Of a DNA stretch of 64,000 nucleotides, positions 55,081 to 63,895 are shown piece by piece. Source of the DNA: DASYAE01 sp036501535. GTDB lineage: Bacteria; Actinomycetota; Actinomycetes; Streptomycetales; Catenulisporaceae. Location of the stretch: positions 11,945 through 75,944 of the forward strand of contig DASYAE010000203.1 in assembly GCA_036501535.1 (NCBI GenBank), given 5' to 3'. Position 1 is the first letter of the stretch, and every line of letters starts with the position of its first letter. The translations under genes and the position numbers were made by a program. The notes beneath the pieces were generated by a model that worked only from the letters and a program-made list of their open reading frames with translations, was not told the origin of the DNA and did no database searches.

Positions 55081-56021
55081 CCCTCGCCGTCCCTTCGCGG
55101 GCGGCCGCCTCCAGGCGGCCCGGCGCGGGCGCCTCCCCCTCTCGGGTGGGGCGTCCGCGCCTGGCCTGGGCGCTGCCCGGCGTGCTCTTCTTCGCACTGT
55201 TCGCGCTGGTGCCGATGGCCTATTCGGTCTACCTGTCGTTCACCGGCAACTGGGGCGGCATCGGCTCGCCGCAGATCCAGGGGACGTCCGACTGGAGCCG
55301 GCTCTTCTCCGACTCCAACGTCCGCCAGGCCACCGTGCTCTCGGTCGAGCTGACGGTGCTGAGCTGGGTGTTCCAGACCCCGATCGCGATGCTGCTCGGC
55401 GTGTGGGCGGCCGCGAAGCACCGCAACCGGGCGATCCTGTCAGCGATCTTCTTCATCCCGCTGGTGCTCTCCAGCACCGCGATCACGCTGCTGTTCAAGG
55501 CGCTGCTCGACCCGAACTTCGGGCTGGCCAAGACGCTCGGGCCGCCGATCGGCTTCGCCAACGGGAACATCCTCGGCACGGCGCACGGCGCGCTGTTCGC
55601 GCTGGTGTTCGTCGGCAGCTGGCAGTGGATGCCGTTCCACACCCTGATCTACCAGGGCGGCGCGCGCAGCATCCCCGAGCAGTTCTACCAGGCCGCGCAG
55701 ATCGACGGGGCCGGGCGGGTGCAGCAGTTCCGGCACATCACCCTGCCCCAGCTGCGGCACACCATCACCACCTCCTCGGTGCTGATGGTCATCGGCTCCT
55801 TCACCGCGTTCGAGCTGATCTTCCTGCTCACCAACGGCGGTCCGGGCAACTCGACCTTCACGCTGTCGTTCACCATGTACGAGAACGCCTTCTCCTACTT
55901 CAACTTCGGCTATGCCAGCGCGCTGGGCACCGCCCTGGTGGTGATCTGCACCATCGCCTCGATCCTGATGGTCAAGTTCACCGGCTTCGGCTCGATGCGC
56001 AGCACCAGGGAAGGGGACTGA
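55077..56021 (+). CDS. Sugar ABC transporter permease (MalF type)
   Basis: A 314-residue integral membrane protein with six helices, starting with LAWALPGVLFFALFALVPMA. The EAA loop that contacts the ATPase is EQFYQAAQIDGAGRVQQFRH (EAAxxDGAxxxxxF pattern), followed by ITLPQLRHTI. It pairs with the MalG-type permease encoded next. ATG overlaps the TGA of the binding-protein gene (ATGA). Confidence 0.95.
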   Translation: MTLAVPSRAAASRRPGAGASPSRVGRPRLAWALPGVLFFALFALVPMAYSVYLSFTGNWGGIGSPQIQGTSDWSRLFSDSNVRQATVLSVELTVLSWVFQTPIAMLLGVWAAAKHRNRAILSAIFFIPLVLSSTAITLLFKALLDPNFGLAKTLGPPIGFANGNILGTAHGALFALVFVGSWQWMPFHTLIYQGGARSIPEQFYQAAQIDGAGRVQQFRHITLPQLRHTITTSSVLMVIGSFTAFELIFLLTNGGPGNSTFTLSFTMYENAFSYFNFGYASALGTALVVICTIASILMVKFTGFGSMRSTREGD

Positions 56022-56026
56022 CCTCC

Positions 56027-56929
56027 GTGGCCGCGACCACCACGAGCCCGACGGACGAGGCGCAGGCCCGTGGGGAGGCGCTGCGCGCGGCGCGGCGCAC
56101 CACCCGGTACCGGCTGCGCCGCGCGAACCACGTGGCCGGCGGGGCGACGCTGATCTGGCTGGTCGTCATCGTCGTGCCGCTCTACGTGATGCTCAGCGTC
56201 TCGTTCATGACGCAGCGGGAAGCGACCGGCACGGGGATGCTCTCCCTGCCGTCCCATCCGACGCTGGCCAACTACAAGCTGGTGTTCCGCAACGGCTTCC
56301 TGCACCTGATGCTCAACAACGTGATCGTCACCGTCGCCACGGTGGCGATCGTCCTCGTGCTGACCGTTCCGCTGGCCTTCGCGATCGTGCGCACCCGCAA
56401 CCGGCTGGCCGGCACGGCGCTGCGGATCTTCCTGCTGGGCCTGGCGATCCCGCAGCCGGTCATCATCGTGCCCCTGTACGTGATGATCGTGAAGCTGGGG
56501 CTCTACGACTCGCTGCCGGCGATCATCCTGCCGACCGCCGCCTTCGCGATGCCGGTCACCCTGCTGGTGCTGACCGGCAGCATGCGCGACATCTCCGACG
56601 AGCTCTACGAGTCGATGGCGCTCGACGGGGCGAGCCCGGCGCGGATGCTGGTCAGCATGGTCATCCCGCTCTCGACCGGCGGAATCAGCACCGTGGTGGT
56701 GTTCGCCGGGCTGGCCGCCTGGAACGGCTTCCTGTTCCCGCTGATCCTGACCCAGTCGCCGCAGAACCAGGTGCTGACCACCGGCCTGTGGCAGCTCAGC
56801 AGCCAGTACGGGGTCAACGTGCCGGCCACGCTGGCGGCACTGGTCCTCTCCGGGATCCCCATGCTCGTGCTCTACCTCGCCGCCCGGCGCGCGCTGATGG
56901 CCGGCGTCGTGGGCATCAGCGGGCGGTGA
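56027..56929 (+). CDS. Sugar ABC transporter permease (MalG type)
   Basis: A 300-residue permease. The first helix is GGATLIWLVVIVVPLYVMLS, and the EAA loop is ELYESMALDGASPARMLVSM, followed by VIPLSTGGIS. The tail is typical of MalG: QLSSQYGVNVPATLAALVLS. The GTG start lies five bases after the previous stop. Together with the MalF-type subunit it forms the membrane channel of a carbohydrate importer; the ATPase must come from elsewhere. The GH3 glycosidase gene follows 124 bases later. Confidence 0.94.
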   Translation: MAATTTSPTDEAQARGEALRAARRTTRYRLRRANHVAGGATLIWLVVIVVPLYVMLSVSFMTQREATGTGMLSLPSHPTLANYKLVFRNGFLHLMLNNVIVTVATVAIVLVLTVPLAFAIVRTRNRLAGTALRIFLLGLAIPQPVIIVPLYVMIVKLGLYDSLPAIILPTAAFAMPVTLLVLTGSMRDISDELYESMALDGASPARMLVSMVIPLSTGGISTVVVFAGLAAWNGFLFPLILTQSPQNQVLTTGLWQLSSQYGVNVPATLAALVLSGIPMLVLYLAARRALMAGVVGISGR

Positions 56930-57053
56930 TCGCCGAGACCGTCGCGCCCCGCGAGTCACTTCGAGCAGCCGACCGCACCCCCGCGGTCACGTCCCACAAG
57001 CTCTGACCGGCCGCCCGCCCGCGCGCCCGCACCTCGAGAGGAACCACCAGCCC

Positions 57054-59525
57054 ATGGCGATCGAGTCCGACCCCGCAGCCGCGGTATCCCGCTGGCGCCA
57101 GACCTCGCTCCCCGCCGAGCTGCGCGTAGCCGACCTCGTCGACCGGATGACCCTGCCGGAGAAGGCGGCCCAGCTGTACGGAGTCTGGGTCGGCGCGGCC
57201 GCCGACGGCGGCGGGGTCGCCCCGCACATGCACGAGAACCTCGAGGCGGCGATCGACTTCGAGGCGCTGATCCCGAGCGGCCTCGGCCAGCTGACCCGGT
57301 CCTTCGGCACCGCCCCGGTGGACCCGGCGCGCGGCGCGCTCTCGCTGGCCCGCGCCCAGCAGCGGATCGCCGCGGCCAACCGCTTCGGCATCCCGGCCGT
57401 GGCGCACGAGGAGTGCCTGGCCGGACTGGCGGCCTGGGGCGCCACGATCTACCCGGTGCCGCTGTCGTGGGGCGCCTCGTTCGCCCCGGAGCTGGTCGGC
57501 GAGATGGCCGCGGCGATCGGGCGCGACATGCGGTCGCTCGGCGTGCACCAGGGTCTCGCGCCGGTGCTCGACGTGATCCGCGACCCGAGGTGGGGGCGGT
57601 GCGAGGAGACCATCGGCGAGGACCCGTACCTGGTCTCCACGATCGGCGCGGCCTATGTGCGGGGCCTGGAGTCCGCCGGGATCGTGGCCACGCTCAAGCA
57701 CTTCGCCGGCTATGCCGCATCGGTCGGGGCGCGCAACCTGGCGCCGGTGCGGGCCGGCGACCGCGAATTGGCCGACGTGATCCTGCCGCCGTTCGAGCAG
57801 GCGGTGCGGGACGCCGGGGCCCGCTCGGTGATGCCTACGTACATTGAGATCGACGGCATGCCCGTGGCCGCCGACCCGGGCCTGCTCACCGACCTGCTGC
57901 GGGACACCTGGGGCTTCACCGGGACCGTGGTGTCGGACTACTTCGAGATCGGCTTCCTGCACTCGCTGCACGCGGTGGCCGCGGACGACGCCGAGGCGGC
58001 CGGGCTGGCGCTGGCCGCCGGCGTGGACGTCGAGCTGCCCACGGTGCGCGCGTACGGCCAGATCCTGGTGGACGCGGTCGAGCGCCGCGACATCCCGGAG
58101 GAGCTGGTCGACCGGGCCCTTCGCCGGGTGCTGCTGCAGAAGTGCGAGCTCGGCCTGCTCGACCCGGACTGGTCGCCGATCCCGCCGGAGCTGCGCGCGG
58201 TCATGGCCGCGGCGGGCGGCGCCGAGGGCGCCACCGACGCGGAGGTGCTCTCGGACGGCGCCTCGATCGCCGGCACCGTCAACCTCGACCCGCCGGCCAA
58301 CCGGGAGCTGGCCCGCCGGATCGCCGAGGAGTCGGTCGTCCTGCTCGACAACCGCGGCGGCGTGCTCCCGCTGGCGCCCGGCGCGGCCCGCAGCATCGTG
58401 GTCGCCGGCCCGCTCGCCGACGACCCGATGGCGATGATGGGCTGCTACGCGTTCCCCGCCCACGTCGGCGTCCGGCACCCCGACGTGCCGATGGGGCTGA
58501 AGATCCCGACGGTCCTCGACGCGCTGCGCGGCGAGCTGCCCGAGGCGCGGATCGAGTGGGTGCGCGGCTGCGGGATCACCGACCCGGACCGCTCGGGGTT
58601 CGCCGCCGCGGCGCAGGCCGCCGCCGGCGCGGACCTCTGCATCGCAGTGCTCGGCGACCGCGCGGGGCTGTTCGGCCGCGGCACCTCCGGCGAGGGCTGC
58701 GACGCCACGGACCTGAGCCTGCCGGGGATCCAGGGCGAGCTGCTGGAAGCGCTGCTGGAGACCGAGACTCCGGTGGTGTTGGTCCTGCTTACCGGCCGGC
58801 CGTATGCGCTCGGCCGGTATGCCGCGAGGCTCGGAGCCGCCGTGCAGGCCTTCTTTCCGGGAGAAGAGGGCGCGGCGGCGGTGGCCGGGGTGGTCTCCGG
58901 ACGGGTCAGCCCGTCCGGACGACTACCGGTCAGCGTGCCGCGCGGCGAGGGCGGCCAGCCGTGGACCTACCTCCAGCCGCCGCTCGGCCTGGCCGGCTCG
59001 GTCAGCAACCTGGACCCGACGCCGCTCTACCCGTTCGGACACGGCCTCGGCTACACCGAGTTCGCCTGGGAGGACTTCGCCGAGGCGCCGGCGCAGCTGC
59101 CGGTGGACGGCGGCCTCGAGGTCGCGCTGACCGTCCGCAACGTGGGCGACCGGGCCGGCGCCGAAGTCGTCCAGCTCTACCTGCACGATCCGGTGGCCCA
59201 GACCACCCGGCCGCAGATGCGGCTGATCGGCTACGCCAAGACCCGGCTGGAGGCCGGCCAGGCGTCCCGGATCACCTTCGCCTTCCACACCGACCTGACC
59301 TCGTTCACCGGCCGCGAGGGCCGCCGCATCGTCGAGCCCGGCGACATCGAGCTGCGCCTTTCGACCTCCAGCGCGCCCGAATCCGTGCAGCACAGCGTGA
59401 AGCTGAGGCTGACCGGCGATGTCCGCGAGGTCACCCACCAGCGCAAACTGGTCTGCGACGCACGCATCAGTGAGCCCGAGCCCGCCCTCGAGGGCGGCGC
59501 CCCGCCCAAGCCGCGCGAGGAGTGA
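57054..59525 (+). CDS. Glycoside hydrolase family 3 beta-glycosidase
   Basis: An 823-residue cytoplasmic GH3 enzyme. The TIM-barrel domain carries GLAPVLDVIRDPRWGRCEET, KHFAGYAASVGARNLAP (KH(F/Y)xxY) and the nucleophile Asp in TVVSDYFEIGFLHSL (about Asp295). The second alpha/beta sandwich starts near residue 415 (ARRIAEESVVLLDN), with YPFGHGLGYTEF introducing a C-terminal fibronectin-III-like domain. It lacks a signal peptide, so it would cleave imported oligosaccharides, as beta-glucosidase or beta-xylosidase. A GAGAGGAA tract precedes the ATG. It is the last gene of the importer operon or has its own start nearby. Confidence 0.94.
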   Translation: MAIESDPAAAVSRWRQTSLPAELRVADLVDRMTLPEKAAQLYGVWVGAAADGGGVAPHMHENLEAAIDFEALIPSGLGQLTRSFGTAPVDPARGALSLARAQQRIAAANRFGIPAVAHEECLAGLAAWGATIYPVPLSWGASFAPELVGEMAAAIGRDMRSLGVHQGLAPVLDVIRDPRWGRCEETIGEDPYLVSTIGAAYVRGLESAGIVATLKHFAGYAASVGARNLAPVRAGDRELADVILPPFEQAVRDAGARSVMPTYIEIDGMPVAADPGLLTDLLRDTWGFTGTVVSDYFEIGFLHSLHAVAADDAEAAGLALAAGVDVELPTVRAYGQILVDAVERRDIPEELVDRALRRVLLQKCELGLLDPDWSPIPPELRAVMAAAGGAEGATDAEVLSDGASIAGTVNLDPPANRELARRIAEESVVLLDNRGGVLPLAPGAARSIVVAGPLADDPMAMMGCYAFPAHVGVRHPDVPMGLKIPTVLDALRGELPEARIEWVRGCGITDPDRSGFAAAAQAAAGADLCIAVLGDRAGLFGRGTSGEGCDATDLSLPGIQGELLEALLETETPVVLVLLTGRPYALGRYAARLGAAVQAFFPGEEGAAAVAGVVSGRVSPSGRLPVSVPRGEGGQPWTYLQPPLGLAGSVSNLDPTPLYPFGHGLGYTEFAWEDFAEAPAQLPVDGGLEVALTVRNVGDRAGAEVVQLYLHDPVAQTTRPQMRLIGYAKTRLEAGQASRITFAFHTDLTSFTGREGRRIVEPGDIELRLSTSSAPESVQHSVKLRLTGDVREVTHQRKLVCDARISEPEPALEGGAPPKPREE

Positions 59526-59618
59526 CGCGAGGGCCCGTCCCGTTCGCGCGGCGCCCCGCGACACGCCGGGAAGCGCGAGCGCCGGATCGGCCGCGCCGGG
59601 CGGGGTGAAACTGGAACG

Positions 59619-60515
59619 GTGCTCGACGACGCCGTCCCGTATCTCGCCTGCCCACACTGCGGCGGCGGGCTGCGGCGCGTCGAGGGCGCCCTGCGGTGCG
59701 GAGAGGGGCACGCGTTCGACATCTCGCGCGAAGGCTATGTCAGCCTGCTGGCGGCCGGGGCGCGCGGCGTCGGCGACACCGCGGCGATGGTCGCCGCGCG
59801 GGTCGAGTTCCTGGCCGCCGGGCACTTCGCCGGCCTGGCCGGGCAGCTGGCGGACCTCGCCTCAGAAGCCTGTGCCGGTGCCAGTGCCGCTGATGATGCA
59901 GCCGGTGACGCAGCAGACAGCGCAGCATGCTGCATCGCCGATGTCGGAGCGGGCACCGGCTACTACCTCGCCGCGGCGCTCGAGCGCCGGCCGGACCGGG
60001 TCGGGCTCGCGCTGGACGCCTCGAAGTTCGCGCTGCGCAGGGCGGCCCGGGCGCACTCGCGGATCGGCGCGGTCCGCTGCGACGCCTGGTCGCGGCTCCC
60101 GGTCGGCACGGCCGCCGCCGCGGTCGTGCTGAACGTGTTCGCGCCGCGCGAGCCGGTCGAGCTGCGCAGGGTGCTGCATCCCGCCGGGCGGCTGCTGGTG
60201 GCGACCCCGACCCGGGACCACCTCGCCGAGCTGGTCGGCCCGCTCGGCCTGCTGACCGTCGACGAGCACAAGCAGGAGCGGCTGGACCGCAAGCTCGACC
60301 CCTGCTTCGATCTGGTCGGCACGCACTCGTTCCGGCACCGCGTCCTGCTCGACCGCCGGGCCGTCGCAGCCGTCGTGGGCATGGGGCCGAGCGCCTGGCA
60401 CGCCGCCGACCGGAACCTCGGTGCCGCCGTGGATCAGCTCCCTGAGCCCGTGGCCGCCACGCTGTCGGTGACCATCTCGGTCTACCGGCCCCGCCCGGCG
60501 ATCCAGGCCCGGTAA
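59619..60515 (+). CDS. RlmA-type 23S rRNA (guanine-N1)-methyltransferase
   Basis: A 298-residue SAM enzyme. The N-terminal zinc site is YLACPHCGGGLRRV with CGEGHAFDISREGYVSLL, the signature of RlmA/TlrB proteins, which methylate G745 or G748 in 23S rRNA. TlrB-type enzymes give tylosin resistance. The SAM-binding motif is IADVGAGTGYYLAAAL, preceded by an unusual Ala/Asp-rich insertion (GASAADDAAGDAADSAACC, about 89-107). Motif IV is AAAVVLNVFAPRE. Start is a GTG (59619). It follows the GH3 gene by 93 bases but is functionally unrelated. Confidence 0.9.
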   Translation: MLDDAVPYLACPHCGGGLRRVEGALRCGEGHAFDISREGYVSLLAAGARGVGDTAAMVAARVEFLAAGHFAGLAGQLADLASEACAGASAADDAAGDAADSAACCIADVGAGTGYYLAAALERRPDRVGLALDASKFALRRAARAHSRIGAVRCDAWSRLPVGTAAAAVVLNVFAPREPVELRRVLHPAGRLLVATPTRDHLAELVGPLGLLTVDEHKQERLDRKLDPCFDLVGTHSFRHRVLLDRRAVAAVVGMGPSAWHAADRNLGAAVDQLPEPVAATLSVTISVYRPRPAIQAR

Positions 60516-60540
60516 GCCCGGTGAGCCCGGTGAGCCCGGT
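60515..60540 (+). repeat. Three 9-bp tandem repeats at the rlmA-like stop
   Basis: AGCCCGGTG is repeated three times (the third copy ends in A), beginning at the last base of the stop codon. It is probably slippage; no function is evident. Confidence 0.6.
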
Positions 60541-60543
60541 AAA

Positions 60544-60587
60544 CGCAGCCGGGTGGCGACCCCCGCGAGGGCCGCCACCCGGCTGCG
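60544..60587. terminator. Bidirectional hairpin terminator
   Basis: A 14-bp perfect stem (CGCAGCCGGGTGGC, 60544-60557, with 60574-60587), extendable by one pair, lies between the rlmA-like gene (+) and the ABC permease gene (-). Confidence 0.85.
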
Positions 60588-60607
60588 AACCGCCGATCCG
60601 CCGTCAG

Positions 60608-61453
60608 TTACGCGTCACTGCGCTTGAACCGGATCGCGCCGAGCAGGATCGCCCCGACCGCGTAGAGCATGAAGACCAGGAATCCGGTCCAGGAGCCCAG
60701 GTCCACGCCCGGTATGTGCCGGGTGGCCCAGACCTCGGTGCCGGCGTTCGGCGGCAGCCACTTGTCGACGTGGTCCTGCCAGCTCTGCGGCATGGCGTTC
60801 TCGAGGATGTCCACCACGAAGACCAGGAACACCCCGGTCACGATGGCGCCCGCGGTGTGCCGCAGCAGCGCGCCGAACCCGAAGGAGAGCAGCGCGGTGC
60901 CGGCCAGGTACAGCCCGCCGCCGGCCACCGCCTGCAGCGCGCCGGGGCTGCCCAGCGTGAGGTCGACCCCCCTGCCGTGCCAGAAGTTCGCGCTCACCAG
61001 GAACGAGGCGAACGAGACCACCTCGCCGACCACGAGCGAGACCGCGGCGACCACGATCAGCTTGGCCCAGAACACGTCCATCCGGCGCGGCTGCGCGGAC
61101 AGCGAGGTGCGTATCATGCCGGTCGAGTACTCGGTGGTCACCGCCATCGCGCCGAATACCACCATGACCAGCTGGCCCAGGATGATGGCGCCGAGCGTGC
61201 GCTGGACCAGGTCCTCGTGCGTCGCCAGCTGCACCCCGGAGGCGACTTCGTGGGTCGAGTTCGCCCAGTTGAGCAGGGCGCCGAGGCCGACCACGATCAG
61301 GACCGTGAACAGCAGGCTCCACATGGTCGAGCGCACCGAGCGGATCTTGGTCCATTCCGAGGCCAGCGTGCCGCCGAGCCCGGCCCGGCCGTGCGCCTCG
61401 GGCAGCGCGGGCAGCAGCGAGCCCGGCCCGCGGTTGATCGTCTGCGCGGTCAT
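60608..61453 (-). CDS. ABC-2 type transporter permease
   Basis: A 281-residue membrane protein with six helices: LASEWTKIRSVRSTMWSLLF before the first, then VLIVVGLGALLNW, IILGQLVMVVFGAMAVTTEY, VVAAVSLVVGEVVSFASFLV, and a final VFMLYAVGAILLGAIRFKRS. The EWTKIRSVRST start and TTEYSTGMIRTSL motif are typical of actinobacterial ABC-2 permeases paired with bacitracin/CcmA-like ATPases. It begins one base after the ATPase stop and is its membrane partner. The substrate is unknown. Confidence 0.92.
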   Translation of the reverse strand: MTAQTINRGPGSLLPALPEAHGRAGLGGTLASEWTKIRSVRSTMWSLLFTVLIVVGLGALLNWANSTHEVASGVQLATHEDLVQRTLGAIILGQLVMVVFGAMAVTTEYSTGMIRTSLSAQPRRMDVFWAKLIVVAAVSLVVGEVVSFASFLVSANFWHGRGVDLTLGSPGALQAVAGGGLYLAGTALLSFGFGALLRHTAGAIVTGVFLVFVVDILENAMPQSWQDHVDKWLPPNAGTEVWATRHIPGVDLGSWTGFLVFMLYAVGAILLGAIRFKRSDA

Positions 61454-61454
61454 C

Positions 61455-62435
61455 TCAGGCCTCCGCCTTTCCCGTCGCGCCGACCGCGTCCGCGGCCGCG
61501 CCGGCCGCCATGGGCGCGGCGCCCTGTCCGGGCACCCCGGCGTGGTACTCCACGCTGTCCTTGGTCAGCTCCATGAACGCCTCTTCCAGCGAGGCCTGGA
61601 TCGGCGAGAGCTCGTGCACCCGGATCCCGTTGTCGAAGGCCAGGTCGCCGACCGCGGTCATCGGCAGCTTGGTGACCCGGATCGCCTCGTCGCCGTCCGG
61701 GACGACCACGCCGCCCTTCTCCGCCAGCAGCGCGCCCAGCTTCTCGGCCTGCGGCGACTTGACCCGGATCGAGAGCTCCGAGTTGCCGTCGATGAACTCC
61801 TGCACCGAGCAGTCGGCCACCAGCCGGCCGCGGCCGATCACCACCAGGTGGTCCGCGGTGTTCTCCATCTCGCTCATCAGGTGCGAGGAGACGAACACCG
61901 TGCGGCCCTCGGCGGCCAGCGCCTTCATGAGGTTCCTGATCCACAGGATGCCCTCGGGGTCGAGCCCGTTGACCGGCTCGTCGAACATCAGCACCTCGGG
62001 GTCGCCGAGCAGCGCCGCGGCGATGCCCAGGCGCTGGCCCATGCCCAGCGAGAAGCCCTTCGACCGCTTCTTGGCGACCTCGTTCAGACCCACGAGCTCG
62101 AGCACCGCCTTGACCCGCGACTTGGGCAGGTTGTTGGTCTGCGCGAGGCACAGCAGGTGGTTGTAGGCGGAGCGGCCGCCGTGGATCGCCTTGGCGTCGA
62201 GCAGCGCGCCGACCTCCCGCATCGGGTAGGCGGCGGCGTGGAACGGCCGCCCGCCCACGGTCACCGAGCCGGACGTCGGCCGGTCCAGGCCGAGTATCAG
62301 CCGCATCGTGGTGGACTTGCCGGCGCCGTTGGGGCCGAGGAAGCCGGTGACCTGTCCCGGCCTGACGGAGAAGGACAGATCGTCCACCGCCAGCCGGTCC
62401 CCGTACCGCTTCGTGAGGCCGTTCGCCTCGATCAT
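61455..62435 (-). CDS. ABC transporter ATPase (CcmA/bacitracin-exporter type)
   Basis: A 326-residue ATPase: Walker A FLGPNGAGKSTTMRLILGL, Q-loop region GALLDAKAIHGGRSAYNHL, signature FSLGMGQRLGIAAAL (SLGM in place of SGG, common in this subfamily), Walker B VLMFDEPVNGLDPEG and H-loop VFVSSHLMSEMENTADH. The C-terminal part beyond residue 220 is the regulatory extension of drug-exporter ATPases and ends in an Ala/Gly-rich tail. It forms an exporter with the permease encoded one base downstream. Confidence 0.94.
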   Translation of the reverse strand: MIEANGLTKRYGDRLAVDDLSFSVRPGQVTGFLGPNGAGKSTTMRLILGLDRPTSGSVTVGGRPFHAAAYPMREVGALLDAKAIHGGRSAYNHLLCLAQTNNLPKSRVKAVLELVGLNEVAKKRSKGFSLGMGQRLGIAAALLGDPEVLMFDEPVNGLDPEGILWIRNLMKALAAEGRTVFVSSHLMSEMENTADHLVVIGRGRLVADCSVQEFIDGNSELSIRVKSPQAEKLGALLAEKGGVVVPDGDEAIRVTKLPMTAVGDLAFDNGIRVHELSPIQASLEEAFMELTKDSVEYHAGVPGQGAAPMAAGAAADAVGATGKAEA

Positions 62436-62587
62436 GGTCGTCTCGAATCCTCGCAGTAGTCTGTCTGATCTCGTTCCGAGGCAACCGTAGCGGTCCGGGT
62501 GATCTCGAATCGTCCGCCCTCAGGACGGTCTTGCCGGCGGCCCGGTCAGTCTCCAGGCTGATCCCCGGGCTTACCCTCTACTACGAG

Positions 62588-63349
62588 ATGACTACCGAAA
62601 TCACCGCGCACACGATGCTGCCGCGCGCCGTCCAGGAGATCGAACTGGCCACCGAGGACGGGCTGAAGCTCGTCGGCGAACTGGCTCTCCCCGCCGATCG
62701 GCCCCCTGCCGCGACGCTGCTTACGTTGCACCCGCTGCCCACCGCCGCCGGGATGATGGATAGTCACGTGCTGCGTAAGGCATCGTGGAGGCTGCCCGCG
62801 CTGGCCGACATCGCCGTGCTGCGCTTCAACACCAGGGGCACCGAATCGCCGCGCGGCCGCAGCGAGGGGGCGTTCGACGAGGGCATCGGCGAGCGCCACG
62901 ACGTGGCCGCCGCGCTCGACTTCGTGCGCGACCGCGGCCTGTCCCAAGCGGCCGGAAGCACACTCTGGCTGCTCGGCTGGTCGTTCGGCACCGAGCTGGC
63001 GCTGCAGTACGGCCGCGCCGACTCGGTGACCGGCGCAATCCTGCTCTCCCCGCCGCTGCGCCGCGCCGGAGACGCAGATCTCGACGCCTGGGCCGAGTTC
63101 GGCCGGCCGCTGACCGTCCTGGTACCCGAGTTCGACGACTACCTGCGCCCGGACGAGGCCCGCAAACGGTTCGCCCGAGTCCCGCAGGCCGAGGTGATCG
63201 GCGTCGACGGGGCGAAGCACCTGTGGGTCGGCGAGAAGTACGTCCGGATCGTCCTCGACGAGATCGTGCGCCGGGTCAACCCCTCCGCCGCACCGCTCCC
63301 AGTGCTGTGGGACGGCCCGTGGGAGAAGTACTCGGCATCGATCGGCTGA
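62588..63349 (+). CDS. Alpha/beta-hydrolase family protein
   Basis: A 253-residue alpha/beta hydrolase. The nucleophile elbow is LLGWSFGTELALQYG (GxSxG). An upstream LRFNTRGTESPRGRSEG matches the NxRGxGxSxG segment of this subfamily. Asp is in LVPEFDDYLRP, and His in VDGAKHLWVG. It is short, without lid or signal peptide. The substrate is unknown; esterase or peptidase-like activity is possible. The ATG at 62588 was chosen because MTTEITAHTMLP precedes the first strand; there is no good ribosome-binding site, so the message may have a very short leader. Confidence 0.85.
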   Translation: MTTEITAHTMLPRAVQEIELATEDGLKLVGELALPADRPPAATLLTLHPLPTAAGMMDSHVLRKASWRLPALADIAVLRFNTRGTESPRGRSEGAFDEGIGERHDVAAALDFVRDRGLSQAAGSTLWLLGWSFGTELALQYGRADSVTGAILLSPPLRRAGDADLDAWAEFGRPLTVLVPEFDDYLRPDEARKRFARVPQAEVIGVDGAKHLWVGEKYVRIVLDEIVRRVNPSAAPLPVLWDGPWEKYSASIG

Positions 63350-63364
63350 CGGCCTCGGCCAGCT

Positions 63365-63895
63365 CTAAGCGTCCGCCGCCTGCTGCGCAGCCCGCCAAGC
63401 CTCCTCCGCACGTTGCATGCGATCGAACAGCGCCGCACGCTCGTCGTCGCCGATGTCCGACAGGTCCAGTCGGAACACGTCCTGCGCGACCTTGAACCAC
63501 TCCTCGGCGGACGTCAGGATGCGTGTTGAACGCCCGCTGGCATCGTCACGGGTCAACTCGTCGTTGAGGATGAAGTCGGTCCCCAGCACGTCGCGGCGGA
63601 AGACCTCGCAGGTCTGGACGAACGAGGACTGCGGCGACGTGGAGAGTTCGGCGTGATACCCGCTGAAGTCCTCCCAAACGGCCGGCGCAAGCGTGAAGTC
63701 CATGCTGTGGAAGGTCGTCTGCACCGGGTCGGTGAAGAACCGCCAAGCGTCCGGCCCGATCTGCGGCAGCGCCTGCAACCGGTAGCTGAAGGGGCCCTGG
63801 ACGTGGACGCCCTCCCGTAACGGGATCGGCTCGTGGTGCGAGTTGGCCAGGCCGACGTCAATGCGCCACGCATGGTGTGCCCCAATCTGATGCAT
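63365..63895 (-). CDS. Hypothetical protein
   Basis: A 176-residue protein of unknown function. The sequence MHQIGAHHAWRIDVGLANSH... is followed by an aromatic middle part (DAWRFFTDPVQTTFHSMDFT, WEDFSGYHAELST) and an acidic, helical C-terminus (DERAALFDRMQRAEEAWRAA). There is no signal peptide, membrane span or catalytic motif. It converges with the hydrolase gene. The start is uncertain, because the frame lies near the window edge, and the 105 bases beyond it show only a partial CCCC...GGGG inverted repeat. Confidence 0.6.
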   Translation of the reverse strand: MHQIGAHHAWRIDVGLANSHHEPIPLREGVHVQGPFSYRLQALPQIGPDAWRFFTDPVQTTFHSMDFTLAPAVWEDFSGYHAELSTSPQSSFVQTCEVFRRDVLGTDFILNDELTRDDASGRSTRILTSAEEWFKVAQDVFRLDLSDIGDDERAALFDRMQRAEEAWRAAQQAADA

